Notes: generated by a model not told the origin, from the sequence alone. DNA of 30,701 nucleotides from Bacillota bacterium (GCA_023436305.1 JAEZJQ010000003.1:1-30701); one strand, 5' to 3'; shown: positions 7,679-16,011, counted from the first letter of the stretch. Translations and numbers: made by a program.

Positions 7679-8800
7679 TCATATTCCAGTTAAGATTTTT
7701 ACCTGTAACCATAAAGTTCGCAGCAGATCCCGGGCCCATTGCATTTGATATAGAACCATCATTATCACGGAGATACCAGCCAGTATTAACCAGGCCAAGT
7801 ATTTAAACTTTACCCGGCCTTGATAAATTTTGCTCACACCGCGGGCATCCACCAGGATGGAACCGACTTTTAGGCGCACTAAGAAAGTGCTCCCCATACC
7901 TTTCCGGCCCTTTTCCAAAAAATCGATCATATTGGAATGGGTCCCGACGGCCACGATTAAATCTGCGCCTTTTTCATAAGCCAACAGCAAAGCAATATCC
8001 TCGCTGGTTCCGGGAGCCGGAAATATTAACGCCGGAAGTTTTATTTTTTCAAGCCGTTCCAAGCCCGGCGCTCTACCATCCGGATAAGCGTGAACGATGA
8101 GCGTAGCACCGCATCGTAATGCTTCGTCGGTTACACTGTCCATATCACCCATAATCAAATGGGGTTTGAAACCAAACTCAAGCAGTGCGTCAGCCCCGCC
8201 ATCCACTCCGATTAAAATCGGATTTACATCATGGATGTAAGAACGGATAATGGTTAAATCTTCGCGGTAACGGTAGCCCCGCACTACCACTAATACCGGT
8301 TTACCCTCAAATTTAATTCCGGGATCCGGTATTTTTAAGTTTCCCAAAATCAAATCTTTTTCTTTGGAGGCATATTCCAGTGTATTAATGAGAAATTTAT
8401 CCAATTCATCAACCAGGTTTCCCCGGATCTCCTTTAAGCGCCGGTTTACGGAATGCTGTTCCAAAACGACACCTTGCCCCACAAAAACACCATTTTTCCA
8501 AATTTGATTATCTTTGACTTCGATGATATCTCCTTCATGGACTTTTTGAAAGATCTCCGGACCGACATTATCCAAAATACCGATTCCTTCTTTTAAAAGT
8601 ACCGCCGGACCGGGATTGGGGTATTTTCCGGTAATGGAAGGGCTGGCGTTAATTACTAATCTGACTCGGGCTTTAATGAGTGAATCCGCGGATACTTGAT
8701 CCAAATCAGCATGATCAAGGATTGCAATCTCGCCTTGCCGGATACGTTTGGCCAAGTTTTTGGTGCGGCGATCAAGGCGCGCTTTCGCTTTGATTTCCAT
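7679..8800 (-). CDS. steA: SteA-like protein (thiamine-pyrophosphokinase-like domain, membrane tail)
   Basis: 373 residues. The central part (about 165-300) resembles a thiamine pyrophosphokinase catalytic fold (ILIGVDGGADALLEFGFKPHLIMGDMDSVTD). It is preceded by an N-terminal domain (residues 1-150) and followed by one membrane helix near residues 336-355 with a short tail. This is the layout of the 'putative cytokinetic ring protein SteA' family, which is needed for daughter-cell separation in corynebacteria; it is not a thiamine enzyme by context. In this window it comes directly after spo0A, in the conserved Bacillota order spo0A-steA-steB. It is separated from spo0A by two hairpins, so it may have its own promoter. 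Confidence 0.85.
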   Translation of the reverse strand: MEIKAKARLDRRTKNLAKRIRQGEIAILDHADLDQVSADSLIKARVRLVINASPSITGKYPNPGPAVLLKEGIGILDNVGPEIFQKVHEGDIIEVKDNQIWKNGVFVGQGVVLEQHSVNRRLKEIRGNLVDELDKFLINTLEYASKEKDLILGNLKIPDPGIKFEGKPVLVVVRGYRYREDLTIIRSYIHDVNPILIGVDGGADALLEFGFKPHLIMGDMDSVTDEALRCGATLIVHAYPDGRAPGLERLEKIKLPALIFPAPGTSEDIALLLAYEKGADLIVAVGTHSNMIDFLEKGRKGMGSTFLVRLKVGSILVDARGVSKIYQGRVKFKYLAWLILAGISVIMMVLYQMQWARDLLRTLWLQVKILTGI

Positions 8801-8830
8801 CGTAACCTTTTTCCTCCATTATATTTAAGC

Positions 8831-8879
8831 AAGCGTCATCCAAGACGCTTAAAAAGGGTGTGAAAACATAATTCACACC
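8831..8879 (-). terminator. Two hairpins after spo0A; the first is a terminator
   Basis: On the minus strand GGTGTGAA/TTCACACC (8857-8879, 8 bp perfect) is followed by CTTTTT, a good intrinsic terminator for spo0A. A second perfect stem AAGCGTC/GACGCTT (8831-8850) follows at once without a T run. Confidence 0.65.
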
Positions 8880-8883
8880 ACTT

Positions 8884-9660
8884 TTAAACCGCTTTAAACT
8901 TTTTATTTAGCCGGATTTGATCGGAGATTTTTGCGATAAACGAGGCATTGGTCGGTTTGCCTTTTTTGTCATCAATACAATAACCGAACAATTGGTGTAA
9001 TAGTTCTACATTTCCTTTATTCCAGGCTGTTTCTATGGCAAAACGCATGGCTCGTTCCACCCGGTAAATGGTGGTATTATAACGTCCGGCAATGATCGGA
9101 TAGAGTTTCTTGGTAATCTCCTTAATTAAATTCGGATTCTGCACCGTTAGCATAATTGCATCCCGCAGATAAGCAAAGCCTTTAAAAAACGGCGGAATCT
9201 TCAGACTTAATATGGCGTTGGTAACTTCTTTTTCAAGATCTTTATTGACAAAAACTTTTCGTTGAATAATCGATTTGTATTCAATTCTTTTCGCCACCTC
9301 GATAATGCGTTGGGTCAGAATCCCCAGATCAAAGGGTTTTAAGATATAATAATCAACACCCAGCCGTAATGAATTCTTGGTGATCTCCTCCTGGCCAAAA
9401 GCCGAAAAAATGATAATTTTCGGCTTAGGATACTGTGGATGATCTTTAAACCATTGTAAAACCCCTAGACCGTCAACCTGAGGCATAATCATATCCAACA
9501 ACAATACATCGAAACTGGCATCCGGGAGAGCTTCGATTAGTTCCGCCCCGTTATGGACGATCAATACCAATTCGATCCTGGGTTGTAGTTGAAAAAAATT
9601 CTGGAGGAGTTGGCAAAATTCAACATTATCATCAGCAATCCCTACTTTTATTGAATCCAA
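8884..9660 (-). CDS. spo0A: Sporulation master regulator Spo0A
   Basis: Response regulator that starts sporulation when phosphorylated through the phosphorelay. The frame opens at a GTG at 9678, but that GTG is inside the ribosome site GGAGGTGATC; the TTG at 9660, about 9 bases after it, is the start. This gives 258 residues and puts the acidic pair at D10/D11 and the phosphorylated residue at D56 (LLLDMIMP), the same numbers as in Bacillus subtilis. ILKPF is conserved. The DNA-binding domain (about 145-258) has LYPIIAGRYNTTIYRVERAMRF and KPTNASFIAKISDQIRL. In the recognition region the usual A/P-S after NTT is I-Y, and the His after RAIR is Phe. It lies 90 bases after spoIVB, as in many sporulators. 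Confidence 0.97.
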   Translation of the reverse strand: MDSIKVGIADDNVEFCQLLQNFFQLQPRIELVLIVHNGAELIEALPDASFDVLLLDMIMPQVDGLGVLQWFKDHPQYPKPKIIIFSAFGQEEITKNSLRLGVDYYILKPFDLGILTQRIIEVAKRIEYKSIIQRKVFVNKDLEKEVTNAILSLKIPPFFKGFAYLRDAIMLTVQNPNLIKEITKKLYPIIAGRYNTTIYRVERAMRFAIETAWNKGNVELLHQLFGYCIDDKKGKPTNASFIAKISDQIRLNKKFKAV

Positions 9661-9693
9661 CCCAAAGATCACCTCCACAAATTTATAATCATT

Positions 9694-9719
9694 GTTTCGC
9701 TACTTGAAATCAAACTCCT
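9694..9719 (-). promoter_or_regulatory. Possible sigma-H promoter of spo0A
   Basis: On the minus strand AAAGGAGTT, 12 bases and GCGAAAC resemble the sigma-H pattern (RnAGGAwWW, RnnGAAT) with about two mismatches, 34 bases before the spo0A start. In B. subtilis spo0A has a sigma-H promoter. The match is imperfect. Confidence 0.3.
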
Positions 9720-9750
9720 TTATATTTCTTAAAAGCGGAATGAAAAAATC

Positions 9751-11112
9751 CTAAGCCGTTTTTTTCCTCTTAATTCGCTCAGGCTGGGAGTCCGGTGCTG
9801 GCTCATAGTTGATTTCATTATTCATCCATTCCGCTAAAACACCGTAACCCTTGGTGGGGTCATTTACGAATACATGGGTTACCGCCCCGACGAGGCGGCC
9901 GTCTTGAATAATAGGACTGCCGCTCATGCCTTGTATAATCCCGCCCGTATGTTTTAAGAGGATGGGATCGGTTACCCGTAAAACCATTCCTTTATCCCGG
10001 GGTTCATTTTGTCTAAAAACCTTAATAATTTCAATCGTAAATTTTTCCACCTGCCTTCCTTTGATTACAGTATAGATCTCTGCCGGTCCTTCCTTAATTT
10101 GCGAGTTATAAGCAATCGGAACCGGCTTGATGGAAGGGTCGAGAAAATTACGATATAATTGTCCATAAATTCCAAAACGATTATTGCGTTCGATCCGCCC
10201 GATAATACTGGAAGTGGAATTACAGACACCGATTTTTTCACCCGGTTCGCCGGGGGTGCCAATTTTAATACCGTTAATGCTGGCACTAACAATTTCACCT
10301 TGTTGAAAAGATATCCCCTTGGCTCCGGGGAACTCGGCGATGTGATGCCCCAATCCGGCAAATCTCATGGTAATCGGATCATAGAAGGTTAAGGTTCCAA
10401 CTCCAGCGGCCGGATCTTCGACAAATATGCCCAGCATATAACGGAATTCTTGACCATCCTTATTTTGGCCACCTTCCGTTAAACATAACACCGGTTGAAT
10501 ATTGATGGTTTTCAATTGATTGCACCGCTTGATGGTAAGATGTAACTGCCGGATAGTGGGCTGATAATTTTTAAGAATAATTTCCACCTCATTTACCCGG
10601 TTTACCGGCATATTGTTAATCGCCAGAATGATATCCCCAACTTCAAGGCCTGCTTCTTTTGCCGGATAATGCAATTTCCGATCAACTCCTTTGACCGGCA
10701 GATGCCCGACGATAACCACCCCGTGGCTTGAAAACAACACCCCGATAGCCTGGCCGCCCGGAACCACCAACGGCGGTTCAGCGACCTTGACCCGTAATGT
10801 TTTAACCGGGATAGCCCCAAAGAGCCGTAATTGAACTTCAAATTCATTGTTTTCCTTGGAGTCGAGCACGATGTGCCGGGTCAATAAGCGATGGGGGGCT
10901 GTTTCAATTGAACGCGCCGGCGGGAGGCGAAAGTTCCTTCCCGGGTAAAACGCCAAAGGGTAATGTACCCCCAGGGTTATTCGTTGCCCGGGCGTTAATT
11001 TAAGGTATTCCGGAAAGTACCATAATTCGGATAGAATGGATATTGCCAGAAATCCGAGCATGATTCCCAAACCCAACCAAAAGAACCGGAGCTTTTTGCG
11101 ATTGAATTTCAA
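9751..11112 (-). CDS. spoIVB: SpoIVB serine peptidase (S55)
   Basis: Forespore-secreted protease that signals to the SpoIVFA/SpoIVFB complex to activate pro-sigma-K. 453 residues: a membrane anchor (about 10-28), a PDZ domain (about 120-205, with KEAGLEVGDIILAINNMPV) and the S55 peptidase domain. The catalytic residues are visible: His in FAGLGHHIAEF, Asp in VTDPILLKH (D382) and Ser in IIQGMSGSPII (S397). The 15-residue Asp-Ser spacing is that of the B. subtilis enzyme. The start is TTG with a weak AGGA site. A basic tail ends the protein. The gene has its own upstream terminator and promoter-like region and is followed by spo0A. Confidence 0.96.
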   Translation of the reverse strand: MKFNRKKLRFFWLGLGIMLGFLAISILSELWYFPEYLKLTPGQRITLGVHYPLAFYPGRNFRLPPARSIETAPHRLLTRHIVLDSKENNEFEVQLRLFGAIPVKTLRVKVAEPPLVVPGGQAIGVLFSSHGVVIVGHLPVKGVDRKLHYPAKEAGLEVGDIILAINNMPVNRVNEVEIILKNYQPTIRQLHLTIKRCNQLKTINIQPVLCLTEGGQNKDGQEFRYMLGIFVEDPAAGVGTLTFYDPITMRFAGLGHHIAEFPGAKGISFQQGEIVSASINGIKIGTPGEPGEKIGVCNSTSSIIGRIERNNRFGIYGQLYRNFLDPSIKPVPIAYNSQIKEGPAEIYTVIKGRQVEKFTIEIIKVFRQNEPRDKGMVLRVTDPILLKHTGGIIQGMSGSPIIQDGRLVGAVTHVFVNDPTKGYGVLAEWMNNEINYEPAPDSQPERIKRKKTA

Positions 11113-11150
11113 AAAACCACATCCTAAACTTTTGTTTGGCTTCCACAGCT

Positions 11151-11181
11151 TAAATTCCCCGTCTAACTGGGGTTTTATTCA
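11151..11181 (-). promoter_or_regulatory. Possible forespore (sigma-F/G) promoter of spoIVB
   Basis: On the minus strand TGAATA is followed 15 bases later by GGGGAATTTA, about 40 bases upstream of the TTG start. TGAATA matches a sigma-G -35 box and GGnnAnAnT-like bases resemble a sigma-F -10 with one mismatch. This fits the known forespore expression of spoIVB. A CCCC...GGGG palindrome overlaps it. Confidence 0.4.
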
Positions 11182-11183
11182 AT

Positions 11184-11213
11184 ACAAAAAAGCCCGGAGT
11201 TTCCTCAAGGCTT
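11184..11213 (-). terminator. Intrinsic terminator of the leuS-ygjP transcript
   Basis: On the minus strand a stem of AAGCC and GGCTT arms with an inner GAG/CTC and GAAA loop is followed by six T. It separates the YgjP-like gene from spoIVB. Confidence 0.75.
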
Positions 11214-11265
11214 ACATGGATGGGAATTTTGGTTGATGAAATTTCAGCTTCGATCTCCGGTTTTT

Positions 11266-11293
11266 TTACCCTTCAAACTTTACACTTCAATAT
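11266..11293. repeat. Short heptad repeat overlapping a stop codon
   Basis: Four 7-base units (TTACCCT TCAAACT TTACACT TCAATAT) of the same type as the longer arrays. It runs into the coding end of the YgjP-like gene and supplies its stop codon and its last residues (KCKV). Confidence 0.5.
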
Positions 11294-11797
11294 TCCCCGG
11301 TACCACTCTTGATATTGACTATACCATTCCTTCCCATACTCGATAATCTCCTGCCTCACCGCCGCCGGGTTCCACCCGGCGCCTTTTACCAGATTCCAAA
11401 ACTCTTTACGGTGGTTTGGATACTTTAGATGGCCCAGTTCGTGGATAAGGATATAATCGAGCAACCGCTCCGAGCCACCAATTAATCGGTGCGACACGTT
11501 AATGTTTTTTAAGGAAGAGCAAGATCCCCAGCGCCGAAACTGCCGGTGAAACCTTACTTTTCGGTACTCAAACCCGAAATGAAGGCAATTCAACTCCGCC
11601 GTCCTCCGTTCCAATTCCGGAAGCGCCACTTTCCCTAAAACGCGCCAGTATACTTTATCGATCATCCCTGCCAACGCTCTTTTATTCCATAAGAGTTGCC
11701 CGGGAACCTTTATATAACAACTTCCTCCCTGAAAACTTCCACAAACATCCCGCCGTTCCTCTGGAACCAGGACAATCGGAATTTTAAAAACATCCAT
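11273..11797 (-). CDS. YgjP-like (DUF45) zinc metalloprotease
   Basis: 174 residues with the zinc-site motif HELGHLKYPNHRKEFW (HExxH plus a downstream His) at about residues 119-134, and the family's RRWGSCSSLKNINVSHRLI segment just before it. These cytosolic WLM/SprT-related proteins are predicted metallopeptidases of unknown substrate. The gene begins 4 bases after the leuS stop, with AGGA inside the leuS end, so it is co-translated with leuS. The C-terminal four residues come from an intergenic heptad repeat. Confidence 0.85.
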   Translation of the reverse strand: MDVFKIPIVLVPEERRDVCGSFQGGSCYIKVPGQLLWNKRALAGMIDKVYWRVLGKVALPELERRTAELNCLHFGFEYRKVRFHRQFRRWGSCSSLKNINVSHRLIGGSERLLDYILIHELGHLKYPNHRKEFWNLVKGAGWNPAAVRQEIIEYGKEWYSQYQEWYRGILKCKV

Positions 11798-11801
11798 ATT
11801 T

Positions 11802-14252
11802 TTATCCTACTACAATATTAATCAGCCTGTCTTTGACCACAATCACTTTTCGAATCTCTTTCCCATGAATTAAGGGAACCACCGCCGGATGGTTTAAACC
11901 CATTTCTTTCACCTGTTCCTCGGTGCTGTTAACCGGGATCATCAGCTTTTCCCGAATCTTACCATTAATTTGAATTACGATTTCAATGGATTCCTCGGCT
12001 GCCAAGTCAGCATCGAATTCGGGCCATTTTTGGTTATGAATCGAGTATCCCAGATTCAGGCGATTCCAGATTTCTTCGGTCAGATGGGGGCAGGCCGGAG
12101 CCAGTAATAATAATATGGTTTTCACCGCTTCATTCCAGGATTTGGAGCCATATATGGAGGCTTTCAGCTTGGCCATTACATTCGAAAATTCCATAATTGA
12201 AGCGATATACGTGTTGAATGAGAAGGTTTCCAATTCCCGGCTGGCCTTGGCGATAGTCTGATGGGTTTTACGGGTCAATGTTTTCTCGGCTTCCGGGTCT
12301 GCGGCAACAGGGCCGTCCTCCAGAGTTAAATCCCAAATACGGTTGATAAACCGGAACATTCCCTCAATTCCCCGGCTATCCCAGGGGCCACCCTGTTCCC
12401 AGCGCCAACCGAACATCAGATAGGCGCGCACCGAGTCGGCGCCGTATTTTTGCACCAGGTTATCCGGGGCTATCACGTTCCCCCGGGATTTACTCATCTT
12501 TTCGCTGTCTTCACCGAGAATAATCCCCTGATTACGTAGTTTCAACATGGGTTCGTCAAAATTGACCAAACCCAAATCCCGCATGACTTTAGTGAAAAAG
12601 CGGGTATAAATGAGGTGCATGCAAGCATGTTCCACCCCGCCGGTATAAGTGTCAACCGGCAACCAGTAAGCGCCCTCCTGTTTGTCGAAAGGAGTATCCC
12701 CTTGATGATAAGGACTCAAATAACCGTATTGATACCAGGATGAACACATAAAAGTATCCATGGTATCGGTTTCCCGTTCAGCGGGTCCACCGCAGCAGGG
12801 ACAAGTGGTCTTCCGAAATCCTTCGTGATAATTTAACGGTGATTCTCCGGTGGGTAGAAATTCCGCGTCTTCCGGCAACAAAACCGGTAAATCCTTATAT
12901 GGCATGGGAACGGTACCGCATTTATCGCAATAAACAATGGGAATCGGGGCGCCCCAATATCGTTGACGGCTGATTAACCAGTCACGAAGGCGGTAATTTA
13001 CCGTCTTCTTGCCAAGGCCTTTCTCTTCCAGCCATTTTGTCACTAAAGATTTTCCCTTTTCAGCCGGTGTTCCGTCAAACGGGCCGGAATTGACCATGAC
13101 ACCGGTCTCCACATCCGTGTAAGCTTCCTTTAATTCCAAGGTCCCATTGGAACCGGCGGGAGCGATTACCGCTTTCACCGGAATACCGAATTTCATGGCA
13201 AATTCAAAATCGCGTTCATCATGGGCTGGGACCGCCATAATTGCCCCGGTGCCGTATCCCATCATGACATAATCGGCGATCCAAATTGGAACTTTTTCGT
13301 TATTTATAGGATTTACGGCATAAGCCCCGGTAAATACACCGGTTTTTTCTTTCCCGGCGGCCAAACGCTCAATCTCGGTCTGGCGGGATGCTTGTTGGGT
13401 ATATTGATTCACCCGTTCTCGGTATTCGGGGGCGGTAATTTCATTAACCAATGGGTGTTCCGGCGCTAATACCATAAAAGTAACTCCCCAGAGAGTATCC
13501 GGCCGAGTGGTAAAGATTTTTATCTCCTGGCCTGATTCGCTATGAAAGAGAACTTCCGCGCCTTCACTGCGTCCAATCCAGTTCTGTTGCATTGTAATAA
13601 CCCGCTCCGGCCAATCAATCTGCGAGAAATCAAGCAACTCTTCGGCGTAATCAGTAATTTTAAAGAACCATTGGCTTAATTCCTTCTTGATAACCGGCGT
13701 ATTACAGCGTTCACAATGGCGATCCTCACCCCAAACCTGTTCGCGAGCTAAAGTGGTGTTGCACTGGGGACAAAAATCAACCGGAGCAAATCGTTTATAG
13801 GCAATCCCTTTTTCATAAAACTTAAGAAAAAACCACTGGGTCCAACGGTAATATTCCGGCAGACAGGAAACAATTTCCCGTTTCCAGTCAAAAATAGCGC
13901 CCATACTCTTCATTTGATTCCGCATTCTTTCCACATTGCCGATGGTCCACTTAGCGGGATGAATACCCCGCTTAATCGCGGCATTTTCAGCTGGTAGTCC
14001 GAATGCATCAAATCCCATCGGAAACAGCATATTATATCCCTGCATCCTTTTATAACGGGCATGCGCATCAGAGGGAGTAATCGCGTACCAATGTCCAATG
14101 TGCAAATCACCGCTAGGATAGGGTAACATCGTCATGGCATAATATTTCGGTTTGTCCTTTCGGATTTCAGAGCGATATAAATCATCCGCCTCCCATTTTT
14201 GCTGCCACCGCATTTCAATCTCCTGATGATGATACCGATCCACTTTACCCAT
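11802..14252 (-). CDS. leuS: Leucyl-tRNA synthetase
   Basis: Charges tRNA-Leu. 816 residues from ATG 14252, chosen for GGGGGG 8 bases upstream (the frame stays open to 14279 without one). Class Ia marks: HIGH motif at residues 51-54 (SGDLHIGHWYA) and KMSKS (EDSEKMSKSRGN). Two zinc-type Cys clusters are present (CPQCNTT...CERCNTP; CDKCGTVP...CPCCGG), with the CP1 editing domain in between. The C-terminal domain is of the bacterial type (IQINGKIREKLMIPV). No T-box leader is found upstream; the gap holds repeats instead. Confidence 0.98.
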   Translation of the reverse strand: MGKVDRYHHQEIEMRWQQKWEADDLYRSEIRKDKPKYYAMTMLPYPSGDLHIGHWYAITPSDAHARYKRMQGYNMLFPMGFDAFGLPAENAAIKRGIHPAKWTIGNVERMRNQMKSMGAIFDWKREIVSCLPEYYRWTQWFFLKFYEKGIAYKRFAPVDFCPQCNTTLAREQVWGEDRHCERCNTPVIKKELSQWFFKITDYAEELLDFSQIDWPERVITMQQNWIGRSEGAEVLFHSESGQEIKIFTTRPDTLWGVTFMVLAPEHPLVNEITAPEYRERVNQYTQQASRQTEIERLAAGKEKTGVFTGAYAVNPINNEKVPIWIADYVMMGYGTGAIMAVPAHDERDFEFAMKFGIPVKAVIAPAGSNGTLELKEAYTDVETGVMVNSGPFDGTPAEKGKSLVTKWLEEKGLGKKTVNYRLRDWLISRQRYWGAPIPIVYCDKCGTVPMPYKDLPVLLPEDAEFLPTGESPLNYHEGFRKTTCPCCGGPAERETDTMDTFMCSSWYQYGYLSPYHQGDTPFDKQEGAYWLPVDTYTGGVEHACMHLIYTRFFTKVMRDLGLVNFDEPMLKLRNQGIILGEDSEKMSKSRGNVIAPDNLVQKYGADSVRAYLMFGWRWEQGGPWDSRGIEGMFRFINRIWDLTLEDGPVAADPEAEKTLTRKTHQTIAKASRELETFSFNTYIASIMEFSNVMAKLKASIYGSKSWNEAVKTILLLLAPACPHLTEEIWNRLNLGYSIHNQKWPEFDADLAAEESIEIVIQINGKIREKLMIPVNSTEEQVKEMGLNHPAVVPLIHGKEIRKVIVVKDRLINIVVG

Positions 14253-14277
14253 CTTTTTTGCCCCCCGTTTAAAAGTC

Positions 14278-14355
14278 AAGTGTGAAGTTTGAAGGGTGAG
14301 GGGTAAAATAAAGCCAATGCCACTTCACAGTTCACTCTCAAAACTTCACTTTTAA
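14278..14355. repeat. Heptad repeat array with inverted halves
   Basis: About eleven 7-base units in one phase, starting AAGTGTG AAGTTTG AAGGGTG AGGGGTA and continuing with complementary units CCACTTC ACAGTTC ACTCTCA AAACTTC. It lies just upstream of the leuS ribosome site and can fold into an imperfect hairpin. Confidence 0.75.
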
Positions 14356-14368
14356 TTTTCAATCCATA

Positions 14369-14524
14369 TAAGTTGAAAAAAGTATTTAATCGGTTCAACT
14401 TCTAACTTACCCCGGCGGTCAATTGTGCTTTTTGTAACTCGTAAGTTCCCCCTGCTCTTCGTTTGAAGAGAGGGGGACGAAGGGGGTGAGTTGTTTTAGA
14501 CTTTTTAATCCTTAGTTCAACTTA
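14369..14524. mobile_element. MITE-like element with inverted ends
   Basis: The two ends carry a perfect 9-bp inverted repeat TAAGTTGAA / TTCAACTTA; comparing further inward, about 18 of 22 bases match. Inside is a C-rich/G-rich palindrome (CCCCCTGCTCTTCGT with GAAGAGAGGGGG, then ACGAAGGGGG) that offers two alternative stems, and a third TTCAACTT copy. There is no coding capacity and no clear target duplication. It fills most of the 306-base gap between rsfS and leuS. Confidence 0.45.
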
Positions 14525-14548
14525 TTAAATTTAATTTATATATAATAA

Positions 14549-14566
14549 ACCCCAAACTTCAAACTT
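14549..14566. repeat. Two-copy heptad at the rsfS stop
   Basis: CAAACTT is present twice in tandem, in the same word family as the other heptads; its complement gives the last codon and the TGA of rsfS. Confidence 0.4.
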
Positions 14567-14891
14567 GAATTATTCCGGCATCATGCCATAGATTTTCCAA
14601 GGCATAAAACTCCCGTTCGGTTTGCTGCATCACATGGACCACCAGATTACCACAATCCAGTAAAATCCAACGGCCGTCGTGATAACCTTCCTTAGCCGGC
14701 AATGGAAAGCCCGCGTCTTTCAATTTTTCACTCACATGATCGGTAATGGCCCGGACTTGAATCGGGTTTAAGCCGGAACAAATTAGAAAATAATCGGTTA
14801 TGGAGGAGATACCTCTTAAATCCAAGATCGTTATGTTGAGCGCCTTTTTTTCAAGGACGGCTTCTTTCACAATGAGTAAGTTTTGTTCCAT
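14559..14891 (-). CDS. rsfS: Ribosome silencing factor RsfS (Iojap family)
   Basis: Binds ribosomal protein uL14 and keeps the subunits apart when nutrients are scarce. 110 residues, the usual size, with the family sequence ILDLRGISSITDYFLICSG, KEGYHDGRWILLDCGNLVVHVM and REFYALENLWHDA. The ATG follows the yqeK stop by two bases and its own ribosome site is poor, so it depends on coupling. The order yqeK-rsfS is conserved in Bacillota. Confidence 0.96.
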   Translation of the reverse strand: MEQNLLIVKEAVLEKKALNITILDLRGISSITDYFLICSGLNPIQVRAITDHVSEKLKDAGFPLPAKEGYHDGRWILLDCGNLVVHVMQQTEREFYALENLWHDAGIIQV

Positions 14892-14893
14892 AT

Positions 14894-15478
14894 TTAATGT
14901 TGAATACCTTTCATTATCAATTGGTTACGCCCTTCCATGGTGCGGGGATGAACCAAGTACCCCTGGCTTACCACAAAAATGATAGCATGGTTATACACTT
15001 TGAGCAGTAACTGTCCGGGTTCCAGTAAAAAAGCTTGTTCCCGCAACACCCGGGCCGGTTCATAGGGGCGCCCCGGTTCAATAAAATCGGCGATAAAAAT
15101 TAATTGGGTTAAGTCGGTGATATTGGCAGCGCCGGTGATATGATACTGAATAGCTTCCAGAATTTCGGGCTGAATAATCCGTAAATTTTCCCGGACTTGC
15201 GCCGCCGCCACCGGCCCGTGCAAAAGCAATGGTTCCGCCTTTTCAATATCGTCTATAACTATACCAAAATTAGCCGCCAGTTTCAAGAGTGATTCCGGAT
15301 TATATTCCCGGCACAAGTCGTGCAATAACGCGGCCGGCGGTACCATTTCCGGCATCACATTAAACCGGGGGGCCAATTTCAAGGCAATTTCTTCAACCCC
15401 CAGACAATGAGTCAACCTGGCTTTTGAAACATGCCGGCTTAAATATTCCAATATGACATTCCGATCCCAAGATTCCAA
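14894..15478 (-). CDS. yqeK: YqeK-family HD-domain Ap4A hydrolase
   Basis: Metal-dependent hydrolase splitting diadenosine tetraphosphate symmetrically. HD-domain residues are visible in order: THCLGVEEIA, ALLHDLCREY, LLHGPVAA, QYHITGAAN and FIADFIEPGRPYEP. The TTG at 15478 gives 194 residues and lies 10 bases after an AAAGGAG; an upstream TTG at 15499 has no ribosome site. RsfS follows within two bases. yajQ and the RRM gene now lie between it and nadD, its usual neighbour. Confidence 0.93.
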   Translation of the reverse strand: MESWDRNVILEYLSRHVSKARLTHCLGVEEIALKLAPRFNVMPEMVPPAALLHDLCREYNPESLLKLAANFGIVIDDIEKAEPLLLHGPVAAAQVRENLRIIQPEILEAIQYHITGAANITDLTQLIFIADFIEPGRPYEPARVLREQAFLLEPGQLLLKVYNHAIIFVVSQGYLVHPRTMEGRNQLIMKGIQH

Positions 15479-15519
15479 AAGCCATAATCTCCTTTTCAAT
15501 CCGCCATGGGGATAATCGA

Positions 15520-16011
15520 TTACCGGTAATTGACGAACTGCAACTCGACTCCATAATCTTTTTCTTTTAAACTGTGAATCACCGACTGCAAGTCGTCCTT
15601 GTTTTTGCCGGATACCCGGACTTGATCGTCCATGATTTGGGCTTGAACTTTCAGGTTTAGACCTTTAATATCTTTTACCATTTTCCGGGCTTGTTCGGTT
15701 TCAATCCCTTGTTTAATCTTAATCATCTGACGCAGCATTCCGCCACTGGCCTGTTCCACTTTGGAATAATCCAAATTTTTTATGGATACACCCCGTTTGA
15801 TCAGTTTTGTCTGGAGGGTATCGATAACACTCCTCAACTTGAAATCATCTTCGGTGACAACTTTCAGTTCATCATCCTTTAAAATCAATTCTGTTTTACT
15901 GTCCCTAAAATCATACCGTTGGCCGATTTCTTTCCGGCACTGATTTACCGCATTATCAACTTCCTGCATGTTCACCCTGGAAACAACATCAAATGACGCA
16001 TCGTTCGCCAT
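15520..16011 (-). CDS. yajQ: YajQ-family nucleotide-binding protein
   Basis: 163 residues, the standard length, beginning ANDASFDVVSRVNMQEVDNAVNQ and ending in EKDYGVELQFVNYR. Two ferredoxin-like halves are recognisable. YajQ proteins bind nucleotides, including cyclic di-GMP in Xanthomonas; the role in Bacillota is not settled. There is an AAGGGGA site before the ATG. A cyclic di-GMP synthase candidate lies 6 kb away (22216-23382), but no direct link is shown. Confidence 0.94.
   Translation of the reverse strand: MANDASFDVVSRVNMQEVDNAVNQCRKEIGQRYDFRDSKTELILKDDELKVVTEDDFKLRSVIDTLQTKLIKRGVSIKNLDYSKVEQASGGMLRQMIKIKQGIETEQARKMVKDIKGLNLKVQAQIMDDQVRVSGKNKDDLQSVIHSLKEKDYGVELQFVNYR

Noticed and set aside
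14253..14558. T-box riboswitch for leuS
   Set aside because: No AGGGTGG-type antiterminator sequence and no leader layout on the minus strand; the gap is repeats and a palindromic element.
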